The translations under genes and the position numbers were made by a program. Of a DNA stretch of 64,000 nt, positions 22,399 to 34,285 are shown piece by piece. The first letter of the stretch is position 1, and the number at the start of each line of letters is the position of its first letter. Location: assembly GCA_022605425.2 (NCBI GenBank), contig CM061246.1:62001-126000 (forward strand), in the 5' to 3' direction. The stretch is from Hamiltosporidium tvaerminnensis (Eukaryota > Microsporidia > Dubosqiidae). The notes beneath the pieces were generated by a model that searched no databases, was not told the DNA's origin, and worked only from the letters and a program-made list of their open reading frames with translations.

Positions 22399-23601
22399 CT
22401 AAGTTGTAAGAAATTGCCATTCTTTACAATCAAAACACATAGTTTCATCTACAATTTTTCCATAAACATTATTTACGAACAATTTTTTCATGTAACTAAT
22501 TTTATGTTTTAGAAGACTCATATTGTCAGTTATATCAAATATACATATTACATTTCCAATATGGCATTCGGTTTCTAAATCAAACCCTGCTATTCTACAC
22601 CATGGATTATTCTCTGTACACTGACCTTTAAATATAGTATCTGTACACATTCCAATGTTCAAAATATTTGAATAATCGTAATTTGGATTATAAATTCCAG
22701 AATTTATCGCACATCTTTTTTCTCCCGGTGAACTAAAAATTATTCCTTTTAAATTATGTTTTGCTGCCATCAAAGAAGCAATTCCACCACCCAAAGAATG
22801 TCCAGTAAGTATTATTTCTTTATCTTTATAATTTTCTTTTACATAATTTATTATTTGTTCAATTTCATTTAAATAACTGTATTTATTATAATTATCGTTC
22901 CAAGTATTTAAATTACAGACATTATTAGCACCACAATTAAAATTGATCCAAGGAAATAATGATTTGGTACAACAGCAGGAATATATAAGTATATCATTCA
23001 TCTTATCTCTTCTATAACTATTTCTAGAATTCAAACCATCAAAAATTAAAGAGGTTCCTTTTATAGCAAGTACATAATTCTTATAATTATCGAAAAGTAT
23101 TACTTTCATTCCATTTGTATCAAATCCAAATATTTTTTTAATTCCTGGAAATGAAGGAAGATTCTGATATGTTTGTTCACACATTAAAAGGAAATTAAAA
23201 ATTTCTTTTTTTGTATAAAGTGGATTTATTTGCATCAGAAGAGTGTCTAGATCGGTGAATGATTGGTTAAAATCATTTTTTGTTTTTATATCTGTATTGT
23301 ATATTCTGGAGAAAGACTTATTACTTGCTTTTTTCTCAGAATTCAAAGTATCTGAATTTTTTGGAATAGAAATTAGTTGGTTTGAACCTTGTTTGTCTAT
23401 TTCAAATATTCCTTCTTTCTTAGTTTCAAATTCCAATGATTTCGAATTTTCTGGAATGGACATTAGTTGGTTTAAATCTTGTTTGTCTATTTCAAATATT
23501 TCTTCTTCTATTTCAAATATTTCTTCTTCTATTTCAATATCAATTTGGTAAGAATGTGTATTTTCAAAAATAATAAAAATCGTGAAAAAAATGAGAAACA
23601 T
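22399..23601 (-). CDS. Atg15-type class 3 lipase, secreted
   Basis: A 400-residue lipase entering the secretory path. Residues 1-17 form a hydrophobic signal peptide (FLIFFTIFIIF). The catalytic serine is Ser269 in GHSLGG (267-272). The stretch around residues 319-355 reads CTDTIFKGQC, CRIAGF, ETECHIGN and IFD, the pattern that holds the active-site Asp (likely Asp321) and His (likely His347) in fungal Atg15 phospholipases. Atg15 breaks down membrane vesicles in the vacuole; a secreted role towards host lipids is also possible. Residues 34-62 and 64-91 are a direct duplication (EIDKQ..NQL.SIP.NS). The gene follows uS17 on the same strand with 67 bp between. No CCCTT box precedes it. Confidence 0.85.
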   Translation of the reverse strand: MFLIFFTIFIIFENTHSYQIDIEIEEEIFEIEEEIFEIDKQDLNQLMSIPENSKSLEFETKKEGIFEIDKQGSNQLISIPKNSDTLNSEKKASNKSFSRIYNTDIKTKNDFNQSFTDLDTLLMQINPLYTKKEIFNFLLMCEQTYQNLPSFPGIKKIFGFDTNGMKVILFDNYKNYVLAIKGTSLIFDGLNSRNSYRRDKMNDILIYSCCCTKSLFPWINFNCGANNVCNLNTWNDNYNKYSYLNEIEQIINYVKENYKDKEIILTGHSLGGGIASLMAAKHNLKGIIFSSPGEKRCAINSGIYNPNYDYSNILNIGMCTDTIFKGQCTENNPWCRIAGFDLETECHIGNVICIFDITDNMSLLKHKISYMKKLFVNNVYGKIVDETMCFDCKEWQFLTT

Positions 23602-23668
23602 AAATTTTAAAAAATCGTTTTATTTATTTTTGTTTCAAAAAAATGATAAGAAAAATTAAAAGAATAAT

Positions 23669-24148
23669 TTAATGAGAAAGAATCTTAAACTTGTCAGTTT
23701 TTACTTTTTTCTTTTCAAAATCAACTATAACGAATTTTTTGGTTCGAGAAAGTGGACGTACTTCAGCGCAGGTAACGGAATCTCCAATATTTATTAGACC
23801 ATGGAAACAAGGTGACATGTGGACACTAAACTTGGTGTTTCTTCTTTCGTATCGTTTATATTTAGGAACGTAGTGTAAGTATTTCTTAACAACTGTAATT
23901 GTCTTATCCATTTTCATTCTAATTACTTCTCCTTTGAAAATTCTACCTCTGACAGTCACATTACCGGTAAATGGACATTTTTTGTCAAAATAAGTTCCAT
24001 TAATTGCAGTTTCGGGTGTTTTAAATCCTCTTATTTCCTTATAAAAGCGTTTTGGTTGACTTGGATCGTCAGCTTTTTTTAAAGGATTAATGTAGACTCC
24101 AATCTGTTGAGGAAATAATTTTTCTTTTGCAAAAGTTGGTTTGGACAT
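23669..24148 (-). CDS. RPS11: 40S ribosomal protein uS17 (S11)
   Basis: Small-subunit protein that binds 18S rRNA near the body of the subunit. The 159-residue protein matches eukaryotic S11 along its length: an N-terminal extension with QIGVYINPLKK, the YIDKKCPFTG-like segment (here YFDKKCPFTGNVTVRGRIFKG), then the OB-fold core VVKKYLHYVPKYKRYERR, HMSPCF and GDSVTCAEVRPLSRTK. Length is normal. The ATG at 24148 is preceded by CCCTT with a four-base gap, as expected for a strongly expressed microsporidian gene. Confidence 0.97.
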   Translation of the reverse strand: MSKPTFAKEKLFPQQIGVYINPLKKADDPSQPKRFYKEIRGFKTPETAINGTYFDKKCPFTGNVTVRGRIFKGEVIRMKMDKTITVVKKYLHYVPKYKRYERRNTKFSVHMSPCFHGLINIGDSVTCAEVRPLSRTKKFVIVDFEKKKVKTDKFKILSH

Positions 24149-24152
24149 CTCT

Positions 24153-24157
24153 AAGGG
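24153..24157 (-). promoter_or_regulatory. CCCTT start-proximal motif of RPS11
   Basis: AAAACCCTTAGAG on the coding strand, CCCTT ending four bases before the ATG. An A/T-rich run lies further upstream. Confidence 0.55.
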
Positions 24158-26924
24158 TTTTTAAATAAAAATTTTATTTTTATTTTTTTTTCAATTCAAA
24201 ATAAAGAAATGAAGTCTTAAAAAATAAAATGGTAAGAAATAGCAAGTTCGAAATAATTCATAATAAAACTAAGACGGAAATGTAGGGATGTTATTACTAT
24301 GTCTTTAGATATTTATTGGAAACTTATTCACAATCTTAATTCGTACAAAGCATTGGTCAATAATATTATTGAAATCTTAACGGAATATATACGCTTTAAA
24401 TACTAAATATGATCTGAAGTAAATCATGAAATTATTTTGGAAAATTTATTATTGTTTAATTTTTTTAATTAAAATATCGATTCCCAATGTAATTCGTTCT
24501 TACCTACCTATTTCTTGTTTTTAAAAAGTTGTTAAAAATGCCTAAAAAATATTATCTGATGTATTTTCTTAATTTATCTGATGGCTGTTCTTAATTTATT
24601 GGAAGTATTTTACTCATTAACGAACTATTTAAAGAAAACTATTCTTGTATTTTTTTATATTCAATTTTCATTGTTTAATCTTCAATCATCATTGGATAAT
24701 TTTAATTAAAGTCTATTATATTCAAATTTAATCCATCATATTTCTTAGGCATTATGAACGACAAATTTAACTCTTTTTTTAGTTATGTTATCTTAATATA
24801 ATAGTAGCTTGTATATATTTGAAAATTTCTTGTTTATTGATAGAAAATACGTGTGTTGGTAAATCCTGAAGATTACAGATATATTAACTTCTGTTAATTT
24901 ATTCCTTTAAATAAGTAATACAAGAAGAAATTATATTATTAAAATAATTTTTCATATAAACTTATTTTGTGATATTTTTCATTTATCAATTCATTAATGC
25001 CCCGACGAGGACGGTTCACCTCGAAATGTTTACTTGATTAAAAGACTATAGAAACCAATAAGAGTGGTCTAATTAGGATATGGATTTTTCTATTTGTTCA
25101 TAAAACTTACACAATCAATAATGGTGAGTAGAACTGAACATAAAACAATTGAAAAGTTTCTTCTTTTTCAAAAAAAATATTTGAGATAAAATTCGTAAAT
25201 TTTCTTCTAAATTATATTATTTATCAAGAATAACATAATAAAGTTCCGTTTTCAATTGTTCTAACGGTTCATCTTAAAAAAAATTACATCACTTGCTTGC
25301 GATTTCTTTTCTAAGAATTTACAGTTACATAAAAAATTTTATGATACAATTGATGCTTTTTTTGCCATTCTTCTGTGCAGTTTCTTTAAATTCTTAATAA
25401 TAATTGGATAACACAAATGTTGCTCGAATAGCTTCGTGGAACTTTATACTTGATTAAATTAACAGATTTTTAATAAAAATGATTGATCAAATTATACAAT
25501 TAATAAATTACCAGTACAGTATATCGTTACCAAGAACAGCTTTTTCAGACAGATAAAACACTTCATAAGAATAAATTTCTTGGGAAAAGAGACAGAATCA
25601 ATCAAAATGTGTGGAAAACTAGCAGCCTAAATATTAAAGCTGAGATGAAGCTCCGAAAAACCTGTAGTAAATATAAAAGAAGAAGAGAAATATGCAAGTC
25701 AAAAAAGTCAAATTTTTATTGGGAAATTACTCAAAGTGCGTAATAATTTGGAAATGAAAGACTAAAAAATATACGTGAAACAGACCAGGTGAGAATAAGA
25801 AATTTTTATTCAAAATGTTAAGAAAAGTTAGTCCAGATTTTGAAATTTACGATTATTTTCGGCATTTTTTTTATGATGAGAAGAAAGTTCGTTCCTTTGA
25901 ATTTAAACACTAGTAGATATATATTTCGCAATTTATACTTTCATTATATTTTCGCAGGGTATCTCAAAAGTCTTTACTTCTTCAGATATAGAATTATCAA
26001 TTTGGTCGTTATAATATAAATTATTTATACTTTGGAAGAAAAAAAGTTTTTTTAATTTGAAATGGTTTTATAAATGACTTTTTAGGTTGAAATATTAAAT
26101 AAGGCTTAGATTGTTTTTTTAAGACATTTTCCCTTATAAACCAACCTATTATGTTCATATTAGCTTGTTTTTTAATAAAAAAGGAGAGCGCTTGATATAA
26201 ATTTTAGTTTACGCATTTTTTCTATGGAAGTGATACAAATCTAACATAAACAGCTCTTTTTTTTGCGATCTTTCTTTAAAATTTTATATTAAATCGAAAC
26301 AGATATACATTGGCTTTTGTTCATATCGTATTGTATTTTATATTAGAATCGAACATTATATTATCTTTCAAAATATACATCAGTATTTTTTTTGCTTCTA
26401 TTTACAGGTTATCAAAAATCCAAGCTAAAATTTAATTTATAATTGAATTTACTCAGTTATATAGCGGCTTTACATCATTTGAAAAGTTTTCATATTTTTA
26501 ACGATGCTTCCCCACTGTTTTATATGGATAACTAAATTATTTTGTGGCAACATATTAGGTTTACTCAAATCCTTTTTCGCATCAACTACCTCTCTTTTCG
26601 TGATCAAAATCTTCTTCTTCTATCTTCCGAGTAGCTCAAAAAAATTACAAATACCTCTTTCTGTTTAATTTTTTATCTACATTTCTATACCAACAAAGCC
26701 TTCTTTGTTTTATTACAGTGGCCAGATTGCTTCTTAACAAGAGTAATATATTTCTTGATTCGATCTAATTATCTGATCGTTATTTTTATGTATCGATACA
26801 TCATTCTCCAAGTATATCGAAATTAATTTTGTGCTTTGTCTACTCCGACTATAATTATGCAAATCTAACAATTTTTTGGCTATTTTTACTGGTTTGATAT
26901 TTTAATACTGCTAAATGGCGTTAT
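24158..26924. other. AT-rich intergenic stretch
   Basis: No gene recognised. A small GC-rich island at about 24996-25026 forms a five-base-pair hairpin (CGAGG/CCTCG), described under rejected items. Confidence 0.55.
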
Positions 26925-27400
26925 AGCTCTTAAAGAGCGCGGGTCTCCTTAACGATTTTTCTTCATCTTTCTCTATCTTGCGCTCTTTTTTACTGTCATA
27001 CATTGATCATTTTCAGATTATTTTCTACAGCATCTATCTAACTTTTCAGTGGTCTATCTTTTGTTCTTTTTCATGGTGTTAATACATATTTACTTCATTT
27101 GTCCTTCGATTAAGGGGCATTCGTATTACATGTCCTAGCCATCTTAATCTTCCTCATTTTATTTCGGTTACTATATTTGAGTCTTGATAGAGATCTTAAA
27201 TTTTTTTATTAGTTCGAATTTTTCGCTCAAAGATTATGTTTTTGATTTATAAATTTTACGGTTTATGTTTCTCTCCACCTAGTCTAAAAGCATTTCATCT
27301 CTTTTTGTAATGACCCAAGTCTCAGATCCATGGATTGAACGAGGCCTTATGATAGACCTTTATATTATTTTTTAAATTCCTTCTCATATATCTTGATTCA
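26925..27400 (-). mobile_element. RTE-like LINE fragment (C-terminal region)
   Basis: Reading the minus strand gives SIHGSETWVITKRDEMLL from about 27355 to 27300, then IVTEIK, a stop, and GRLRWLGHVIRMPLNRRTNE from about 27160 to 27095. These are the well-known C-terminal blocks of LINE polyproteins of RTE and related clades (GxETW.lTk, RLRWLGHv.RMp). Stops and frameshifts separate them. The reverse transcriptase itself is not seen. This is a third LINE lineage in the window, separate from the APE-LINE at 1298 and the R2/R4-type element. Confidence 0.65.
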
Positions 27401-27409
27401 TTCTCCCTT

Positions 27410-27650
27410 TAAGTGTTGGGAAAATAATTTTCTTGGTGATTCCATGCTTTTGCAAGAGGTGACTAAAAGGGACTGGTTTTCCTGGTTGTTTGTAGAGCTA
27501 ACGACCCACTTTTTTAAACCGCCTTGGTCGAATTCCCAAAAAAGTAAACAAACCCAGTGGAAAGAGACGGGTGAGCGGCATTACTGAGGGAGGCCAAGGC
27601 TCGTGCAGGGCTTCGGTGCTAAGGATGGATAATATATTTAATCAATTAAG
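27410..27650 (+). other. GC-richer segment, possible retroelement 3' region
   Basis: This ~240-bp block is clearly less AT-rich than its surroundings. A 64-codon open stretch (27393-27587) and a downstream GAGGCCAAGGCTCGTGCAGG run (about 27586-27610) resemble in flavour the 3' regions of animal-type LINEs. I cannot name the family. It lies next to the RTE-like fragment on the other strand. Confidence 0.3.
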
Positions 27651-28726
27651 CGATGCCTCGCAAAGAAGACTTTATTTTCTGACTTAATTCGTTCCTTAAT
27701 TTCCTTCTTGTTTTTGTTAAAGTTGATATATTCTTTGGGTTTTAAATAAAAATTTACATTATCTGAAAATTAATTTATATTTTTGCTTTATTTATAGGGT
27801 AAAAATTAAAATCACAGTTTCAAAATATACTTGTAGTGCTTTAAATGCGATATAGTTGTAGGTACGCACTCCAGAATATTCTAAAATTGTTTTATAAACT
27901 TTATATAAATCTTTTTTTATAGTTTATAAACCATTTTGAATTCAAACCAGCGAAAGTTGAAATACATTTCGAAATATTTTTTTGTTATTTACGAAATGTT
28001 TCACCTTGGTTTTTCTGTTAAACTACAAAATAATAATTTAAATGCACTTTCAATTTCATTCCTAAAGATTTTTTATATTTAACTATTAAATGTAGTTTGT
28101 CTTTTGCTAAATATATATTTTTTTGTATATTTGCATTTAGTAAGAAAATATTATTTCCTTCCTGATCTTGAAACATAAATATTTTATAGAAAAAGAAGTT
28201 TTTTAAAACTGCAGAACCTCGGTATCATCAAAAAGTCATGCATTTTATATTAAATTCGTGTTTTCAACATAAAAATCTATTTTAGCTTTAAATTTTTAGA
28301 AATTCCTAGGATTTTAAAATTGCCACAGATGCATATTAAAATGAAAATGTTATTTTTCTGATGTAAAACTAAAAAATTTAATCAAGCAAGGTTATTCGTT
28401 ACAATATAATTTATAAAAAATATAAACTTTCTATTTCATTTTTAGGAAGCATAATAAAAAAAACCGATCATAGTAACAATAAAAATCTATAAACTTGATT
28501 TATATTTTTGAAAAATATGTTTTTTAGCCAAACACGCTACTAAAATCTAAAACAATAGGTTCATACATAGTGGAATCATTCCAGATTAGAATTAAATTAC
28601 AAATGATTATAAAATTATCTGTTTTAAGAATATTTAATTTCCTTTTTGCAGAAAATTATTTCTAGATGGATAAAAATAAATTCTGGAGTTTGAAATTGGT
28701 TTAAATATTCCTTATTCTAAAAATAC
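27651..28726. other. AT-rich intergenic stretch
   Basis: Nothing recognised. Confidence 0.6.
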
Positions 28727-29432
28727 ATGAATTTTGAATCAAATAATCGGAATATCACTTCTAAAGTTGTTATGAGAAATATTTTAAACATATTGTCAAG
28801 CTTACTTATCTCATTGTATCTTTTTAGAAATAACTTGATATCATTGCACGTATTAGGGGGAAATTTTTTATTAATAGCGACTATACAAGGTTATTATGTT
28901 GTTTTCGGATAGATCGCACCGATTATTTGTAATGATTTGGCTTTAAAACACAATATACGAATATCTCTCCTCTATAATGAGTTTCTGATTAATACAATTT
29001 ACATTTTATTCTCTGGCAATTGTTTAAGAGCAAATCTAAATATTATTTTTCAAGAATGGCTTACAAATATATTTTATACCACCTTAATTTTATCTGTGGT
29101 TTATTCAACGATTCAAAACCTAATATTCTTCTTCCAAAAAGATAGAAATCTTGTATTTTCCTACACTTTTCATACTTGGATTCTATATTTTTTTAGTTGT
29201 ATCAGATTATTTATTTTATTTCATATATTTTTCTAGATTGAATACTTGGTTTTTATCTTTTTATGCATTTTACAAATTTTTCTTTCTATTCACATGTTGC
29301 ACGATCAAAGAACCATTTCAATTTCAAAGATTTCTTTTGATTTTGGATTCTTTAGGAGCTTTTAAAGTTTTTTTATTTGCAATTTTAGTTGTAGTTAGGA
29401 TATATTATAAGAATATAGTCGTGGAATGGTAA
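28727..29432 (+). pseudogene. Multi-spanning membrane protein gene, broken
   Basis: A single reading of ~235 codons is recovered if one in-frame stop (TAG at 28910-28912) and one frameshift (between about 29170 and 29230) are ignored. It is dominated by hydrophobic segments separated by short polar loops with charged residues (for example QEW, QKDRN, KEPFQFQR), as in a six- to seven-helix membrane protein. This is more ordered than the chance Phe/Ile-rich frames nearby. I recognise no family. Alternatives are a functional gene with sequencing errors, or chance. Confidence 0.4.
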
Positions 29433-32400
29433 GCTATTTAGGTATTATTAGAAAGAAATTTACCTTAGCTCTAATATTTTATCTTGAAAATACCTTTGAA
29501 ATTACATTTTTTTGCTTTTAATTTTTATTTTCGTAATATAATGTATAATTTTCTTTGTTTAAAATATTTTTTCATATTATATTTTTGAATTAGCTAAATT
29601 CATTGTTAAAATAAAAGTTTCGTCGTTTCATTTATACTTTTTACAAAGCGATATGTCAAGTTCAAAATTTAATCCTTCTTTCTATTTTTGTCACGGTTTT
29701 GTAGCCGATTACATCCGCATTTTCTTTAAATGATTAATTTGTTTGAAACATCAAAAAAGTATGGAATACATACGATGAGTGCTATTTTAATTATATTGTG
29801 AAATCAAATCATTTTAATTTTCTACTACAGGTTTTTATCTAAGTTTTATAAAAGTGTGTTATGAGTCATATAAAATGCAAATCATCTTTTTTCTTTTATT
29901 GATGTGTAATGACTATTTAGGTTAGTTTTTCTGTTCTAATTTTTTCATAACAAATATTTCGAATTTAGTCGTTGGATGCATGAGCTACATCTTTAATCCT
30001 CTTTTTCTTGATTTAATCAATATTTAGTTTTATTTTTCTTTGTTTAAATAATTTTATATGTTACGGTAATTCACATGTTATAGTCATATATTACATATGT
30101 TTTTGTTTTCTTGTTAAATAAAAACCTTTTAAAACTTTATTATAATCTTCTTAATCAGGTTGTATATTTCTTCACAAAATATTTTCTATCGACTTATAAG
30201 TCAAGTTTTGGACAAATTGAAAATCTATTAAAAAATACAATTTATGTATTTTAACTTCAAAACTTACTTCCTCATAAAATTTACCATGCAAATAAAATAT
30301 AATTCGTTCCTTTATTCAAGGTATGATGAAATTCGTTTAAAATCTTCTCAAAAACTCATGAGTAACGAACACTTTAAAATATTTTTTTTAAATGTGATCA
30401 AAGTAGGTTTGGTTCCATAATAGACTTCATAACACATGATAATGAATGCGCACCTTTGGGGTTTTGTAAATATACTTTTTCAAAATGTAGCGTATTTTCT
30501 CAGCAAATTCATTTACGTTATACAAAAAAGATTAAGCTTTCTAGTATCATGAATTCCTTTAAAATTCTTTTAAGTCTGAGACAATTTTCATCTTTAAGTA
30601 AATTTTAAAAAAAACCTTCATACTGAATGTATTACCTGTTATATGTACCTAAAATATAACTAAAAAAACTATAATTATAATATAATACCACTGTTTCTTA
30701 TTTAATCCAAGAAATCTACAAAATTGAATGTTTGGTTCCATTTTTTGAAAGCTTAATATTGATATATCATATAAAAACTCGTTTACTATTTTCTGAATTT
30801 TAACCACTTTAAAGCTTGATCAGGCATTCATAAGTTATATTCTAATGATTCTCAGTATTTTTAAAATCAACTTTTTTTCTTTTATTTGAATATCTAGTAA
30901 TGGCGTTGTAAATTTTCTTTGCAATATAAGCACTTTTCAATGTATGCTTTCGTTTTTTCTTTGCTTCTTTTAGCATTTTACAAAATCAATATAATATCTT
31001 TTTTGATTATATCCATTAAATAAGTTCTGAGATATGGTCTAGAAGATCAGCTGGAGAAGTTTAAAATTGAAAGTTTTGTTCCGCGTTGTTTTTTTGCTTC
31101 CTTATTTTTTAATAATTATAGGTATGTGAAGAGTGTTTTTTCTTTGATTTTAAAGCAAGATTACGACTTTGGTACTATCTATACAATTAGATTCTTTCCA
31201 ATAAGAAAACATGAATACTCTTTTTGAATTATCTTGTTTAACGTTAAACATTTGTAAATTAATTTGCGAGTTTGATAATTCGCTAAAGTCATTTTTTTAA
31301 GATTTAAAATTTTCATTTCATCTTATTTCAAAGAAATAACTATCTCATTGGTGTATAAATAAGAATTTAATTTTTGCTTTTTTGGGTTCTTTAAATCGAA
31401 TTATGCTGCGACATCATTCTACATAAAAAAGACATATACTAGAGATTAAATAAGTAAGCTGTAATAATAAGAAACGAAAAACAACTAGAATAAAGAATAT
31501 TTTTTAACTTATCTTAGTCTTCAGTTCCTTTGAATAACTTAGAACGCATTTTATTCAAAACTTCTTTGAAAATATTTGCAAATAAATAAAAAAATTTCTA
31601 ATTTCGAATATAAATTTAGAATTTACTTTAAATATCTTATTTTTTTGTAAAGAATATCCAAAGTAAGTGTTTAGATTACAAAGTGTTCTATAATTTGTTA
31701 AAAAAGGTGGTCACGAATCAATGATTTTGTAATAATATTTTTTGAGTTTTAAGCTGATTTTTATATCTTCTTGCTTTTTATAACTTCTTTAGTCTTGTTA
31801 TAATTCTGAATACTACAATAAATTTAAATACCAATAAAAAAAGACTTCCTAATAAAGAAAATTTTACTTTTTTAATCAAATATTAAATCAAAAAATAAAA
31901 TATTTTATTTTGAAGTATTTTTATTATAAATATGTCTTTCAAATTATTTTAAAAAGCTAGAGTTCCGATGTCTAATAGTAGAATAGCTTTACATTTTATA
32001 AATTTTGTAATTTTAGATATATTTGGGTTTTTTAAAAGAAATTTAGAGTCAAAAACAAATTGTTTTAAACAATATAAAATTATCTAAGCAGCGAGGTATG
32101 AATATCAAGATTTGATAAAAAAAAACTAGAAATTCATAGAGAAACAAAAATGCCCCAATAAATTTACTTTTAAATCTTAATAATTGTCTTAAAGGTATTC
32201 TTAAACTTAAGTTAAAAAATTTAGTCGAAAGTTTAAATTTTACAAAATTTTGATTTAATAATAAAAAAATTTTTTGTTAATTCTGTAATCAAATTAGTTT
32301 GAAAATAATTTTGTATTTTTTTTGATTTAGAGTAAAGTTATAATTTCCTCCTATAGAAATCTCATTATTGTATTCTATAAAGAAAAAATATCTTCCATGT

Positions 32401-32862
32401 TGTATTTAGATAGGCAAAGTATAATTTAAATTTATATTATAATACCTTTTTAACACATTAACCAGGAATTTACTTATATAGTTCGAAATCAGCAATAGAT
32501 CTACCTAAAAGTATTATAAAGTTTTTTAAATATTTCCATAATTTTTTCGAAAGCTTTATTCATTAAATCCTTTGTATTTAATATTTTTTTATTCTAGAGA
32601 ATATTTAAGAAAAAAATATTATTTTATATTTTACATATGAATTTTTTAGAATTAATAAAAATCGTTTAGTCTTTGGATTTAATTTTTCGAAATTTTAATT
32701 ATTTATTTGATTTGTGAATTAAATATACAATTCCATTTTGAATTTCACTTTGTAAATATTTTTTTTTAAAATTAAAATTTATACAAAAAAACAACTTTGT
32801 TCAAAAAAATTTATAAAATAAAAATAAATTTGTTTTAAAAAAGATTCATTCAATTCACAATT
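29433..32862. other. AT-rich intergenic stretch
   Basis: 3.4 kb without a recognisable gene, RNA or repeat. Base composition is uniform AT-rich. Confidence 0.6.
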
Positions 32863-33366
32863 TTATTCAAGAGTTTTTTGAGTGAGTCTCCTAACTTTTT
32901 TAAAATATTTATCTGGTGATTCTCTGAAATCCACAGCTGCATCCAAATTTGCTGGGCTTTCACAATTTGGAGAGGTAAGTAGAGATATTATTGAAACAAT
33001 AACACTTTCGGGATTTCTTACCGGCATCCAACGTTCACTGAGATTTTCATATCCATATTCGTCATCTCCCGGTTTGTGTAAAATGGAAATACAAACATCT
33101 CCATCTTTGTCGATATTTGGATGCCACATTTCAGAAACGAATCTAAAAGTCGGAGGTGCTTCTGGATACGCAATAGGAAAAGTCATTCGGGCCATAAAAA
33201 TTCCATTTTCATATGGTGTATCCTTCGGACCAAAAACAAGCACTTCCCAATTGTATATGTTGTCATCAACCAATCCTACACTGAAATGTTCGTTTGCTCT
33301 CTCCTGTAATCTTTTAAATTCTTTCTCTATAAAAGCTTTGGATCTCTTGCCCTCATTAGCAGCCAT
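32863..33366 (-). CDS. UBC7: Ubiquitin-conjugating enzyme E2, UBC7/UBE2G1 type
   Basis: E2 enzymes carry activated ubiquitin to substrates; the UBC7/G-type works in ER-associated degradation. The 167-residue protein has HPN at 82-84, the catalytic Cys92 in GDVCISIL, and the acidic insertion after it (HKPGDDEYGYENLSERW, 97-113) that separates UBC7/UBE2G and CDC34 from other E2s. HPNIDKDGDVCISIL and SPANLDAAVDFRE fit UBE2G1 more closely than UBE2G2. No C-terminal membrane anchor is present, as expected for this class. Length is normal. No CCC or GGG box is seen near the start. Confidence 0.95.
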   Translation of the reverse strand: MAANEGKRSKAFIEKEFKRLQERANEHFSVGLVDDNIYNWEVLVFGPKDTPYENGIFMARMTFPIAYPEAPPTFRFVSEMWHPNIDKDGDVCISILHKPGDDEYGYENLSERWMPVRNPESVIVSIISLLTSPNCESPANLDAAVDFRESPDKYFKKVRRLTQKTLE

Positions 33367-33474
33367 AACGAATCAATTTTGTTTTATTTTTATATTCAAA
33401 TTTTAAGTAAAAATTTAACAATTAAAAATTACAAATTTTTTTTTTGATATAAAAATTATATTTTGAATATTTTT

Positions 33475-33605
33475 ATAGGTGGAATGTGGGTAAAAAATTT
33501 AAAACCATCTGCTTGCTTGGTAATGAGTGTGTGAAATTTTTATTATTTTTTTTTATATTTTTGTTGGATATAAATCACACCGAATCTATGGGCAAATCCG
33601 CTATA
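33475..33605 (+). mobile_element. 0.73-kb retroposon fragment, G-rich tip
   Basis: GGTGGAATGTGGGTAAAAAATTTAAAACC, then CTGCTTGCTTGGTAATGAGTGTGTGAAA and GTTGGATATAAATCACACCGAATCT, align with the first ~130 bases of the copy at 61734 (GTGGAGGGGGTATAACCACATAAAAA...). Only this end of the element is present. Same orientation as 61734. Confidence 0.6.
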
Positions 33606-33989
33606 ATCATGAGAAACAACATATTAAATTAAAAACTGTCTCAAAAATTAAAGAACAGGCAAGGAAATCAGATTATGACTTATGTTACATAAAAATAAAA
33701 GGTTTATAGAGGAAATATATGACGTCTTTAATTTTTAAATGGTTGACTTCTTAAAACCAGCTCTCAGTGAAAGAGGAATCCACAAAGGGAATGCTAATAC
33801 TTTGATAAGCTACAGAATATTTTAATATTCAATCTGTATATCACTAACATCGAAAGGTAAAAGAGAATTGGAATAATTAAGTTTTTATAAATTCTATTTA
33901 ATATATTTTTTAGAATTTTATAGAATTTTATAGAACCAAAACTGTTGATAATTATATTTCAATCTTTAATTTTCCTCAAATAAATAGAA
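33606..33989. other. AT-rich stretch
   Basis: No gene recognised; a 60-codon frame at 33527-33709 overlaps the retroposon fragment and is probably chance. Confidence 0.5.
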
Positions 33990-34259
33990 ATATGAATAAA
34001 AATATGAATCTCCAAACAAATCAAAAGAATTATTTACCAAAATATATTTTCTTATAATTTAAATAGAAATATGAATTCCAAACAAATCAAAAGAATTATT
34101 TACCAAAATATATTTTCTTATAATTTAAATAGAAATATGAATTCCAAACAAATCAAAAGAATTATTTACCAAAATATATTTTCTTATAATTTAAATAGAA
34201 ATATGAATTCCAAACAAATCAAAAGAATTATTTACCAAAATATATTTTCTTATAATTTC
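33990..34259 (+). repeat. 66-bp tandem repeat, four units
   Basis: The unit (TAGAAATATGAATTCCAAACAAATC... to ...TTTTCTTATAATTTAAA) recurs at 66-bp steps: the TCAAAAG marker lies at 34021, 34087, 34153 and 34219. The first unit differs slightly at its start (ATGAATCTCC); the rest are near-identical, so the expansion is recent. The period is 22 codons and one frame stays open through the array (34071-34262, MNSKQIKRIIYQN...), but nothing suggests it is expressed. Confidence 0.85.
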
Positions 34260-34285
34260 TAAATTGTAGTTCATTTTTATTTTAA

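Noticed and set aside
24985-25045. Hammerhead-ribozyme-like core (CCGACGAGG ... CCTCGAAA) in a GC island
   Set aside because: The invariant CUGA is CCGA here, and after GAAA there is no stem III with the required closing pair and cleavage site. Only a five-base-pair hairpin remains.
32882-33406. 174-codon plus-strand frame over the E2 gene
   Set aside because: Antisense of the well-supported UBC7-type E2, whose catalytic motifs are intact.
33960-34262. CRISPR-like array (regular repeats)
   Set aside because: The units are contiguous with no unique spacers, and the context is eukaryotic.
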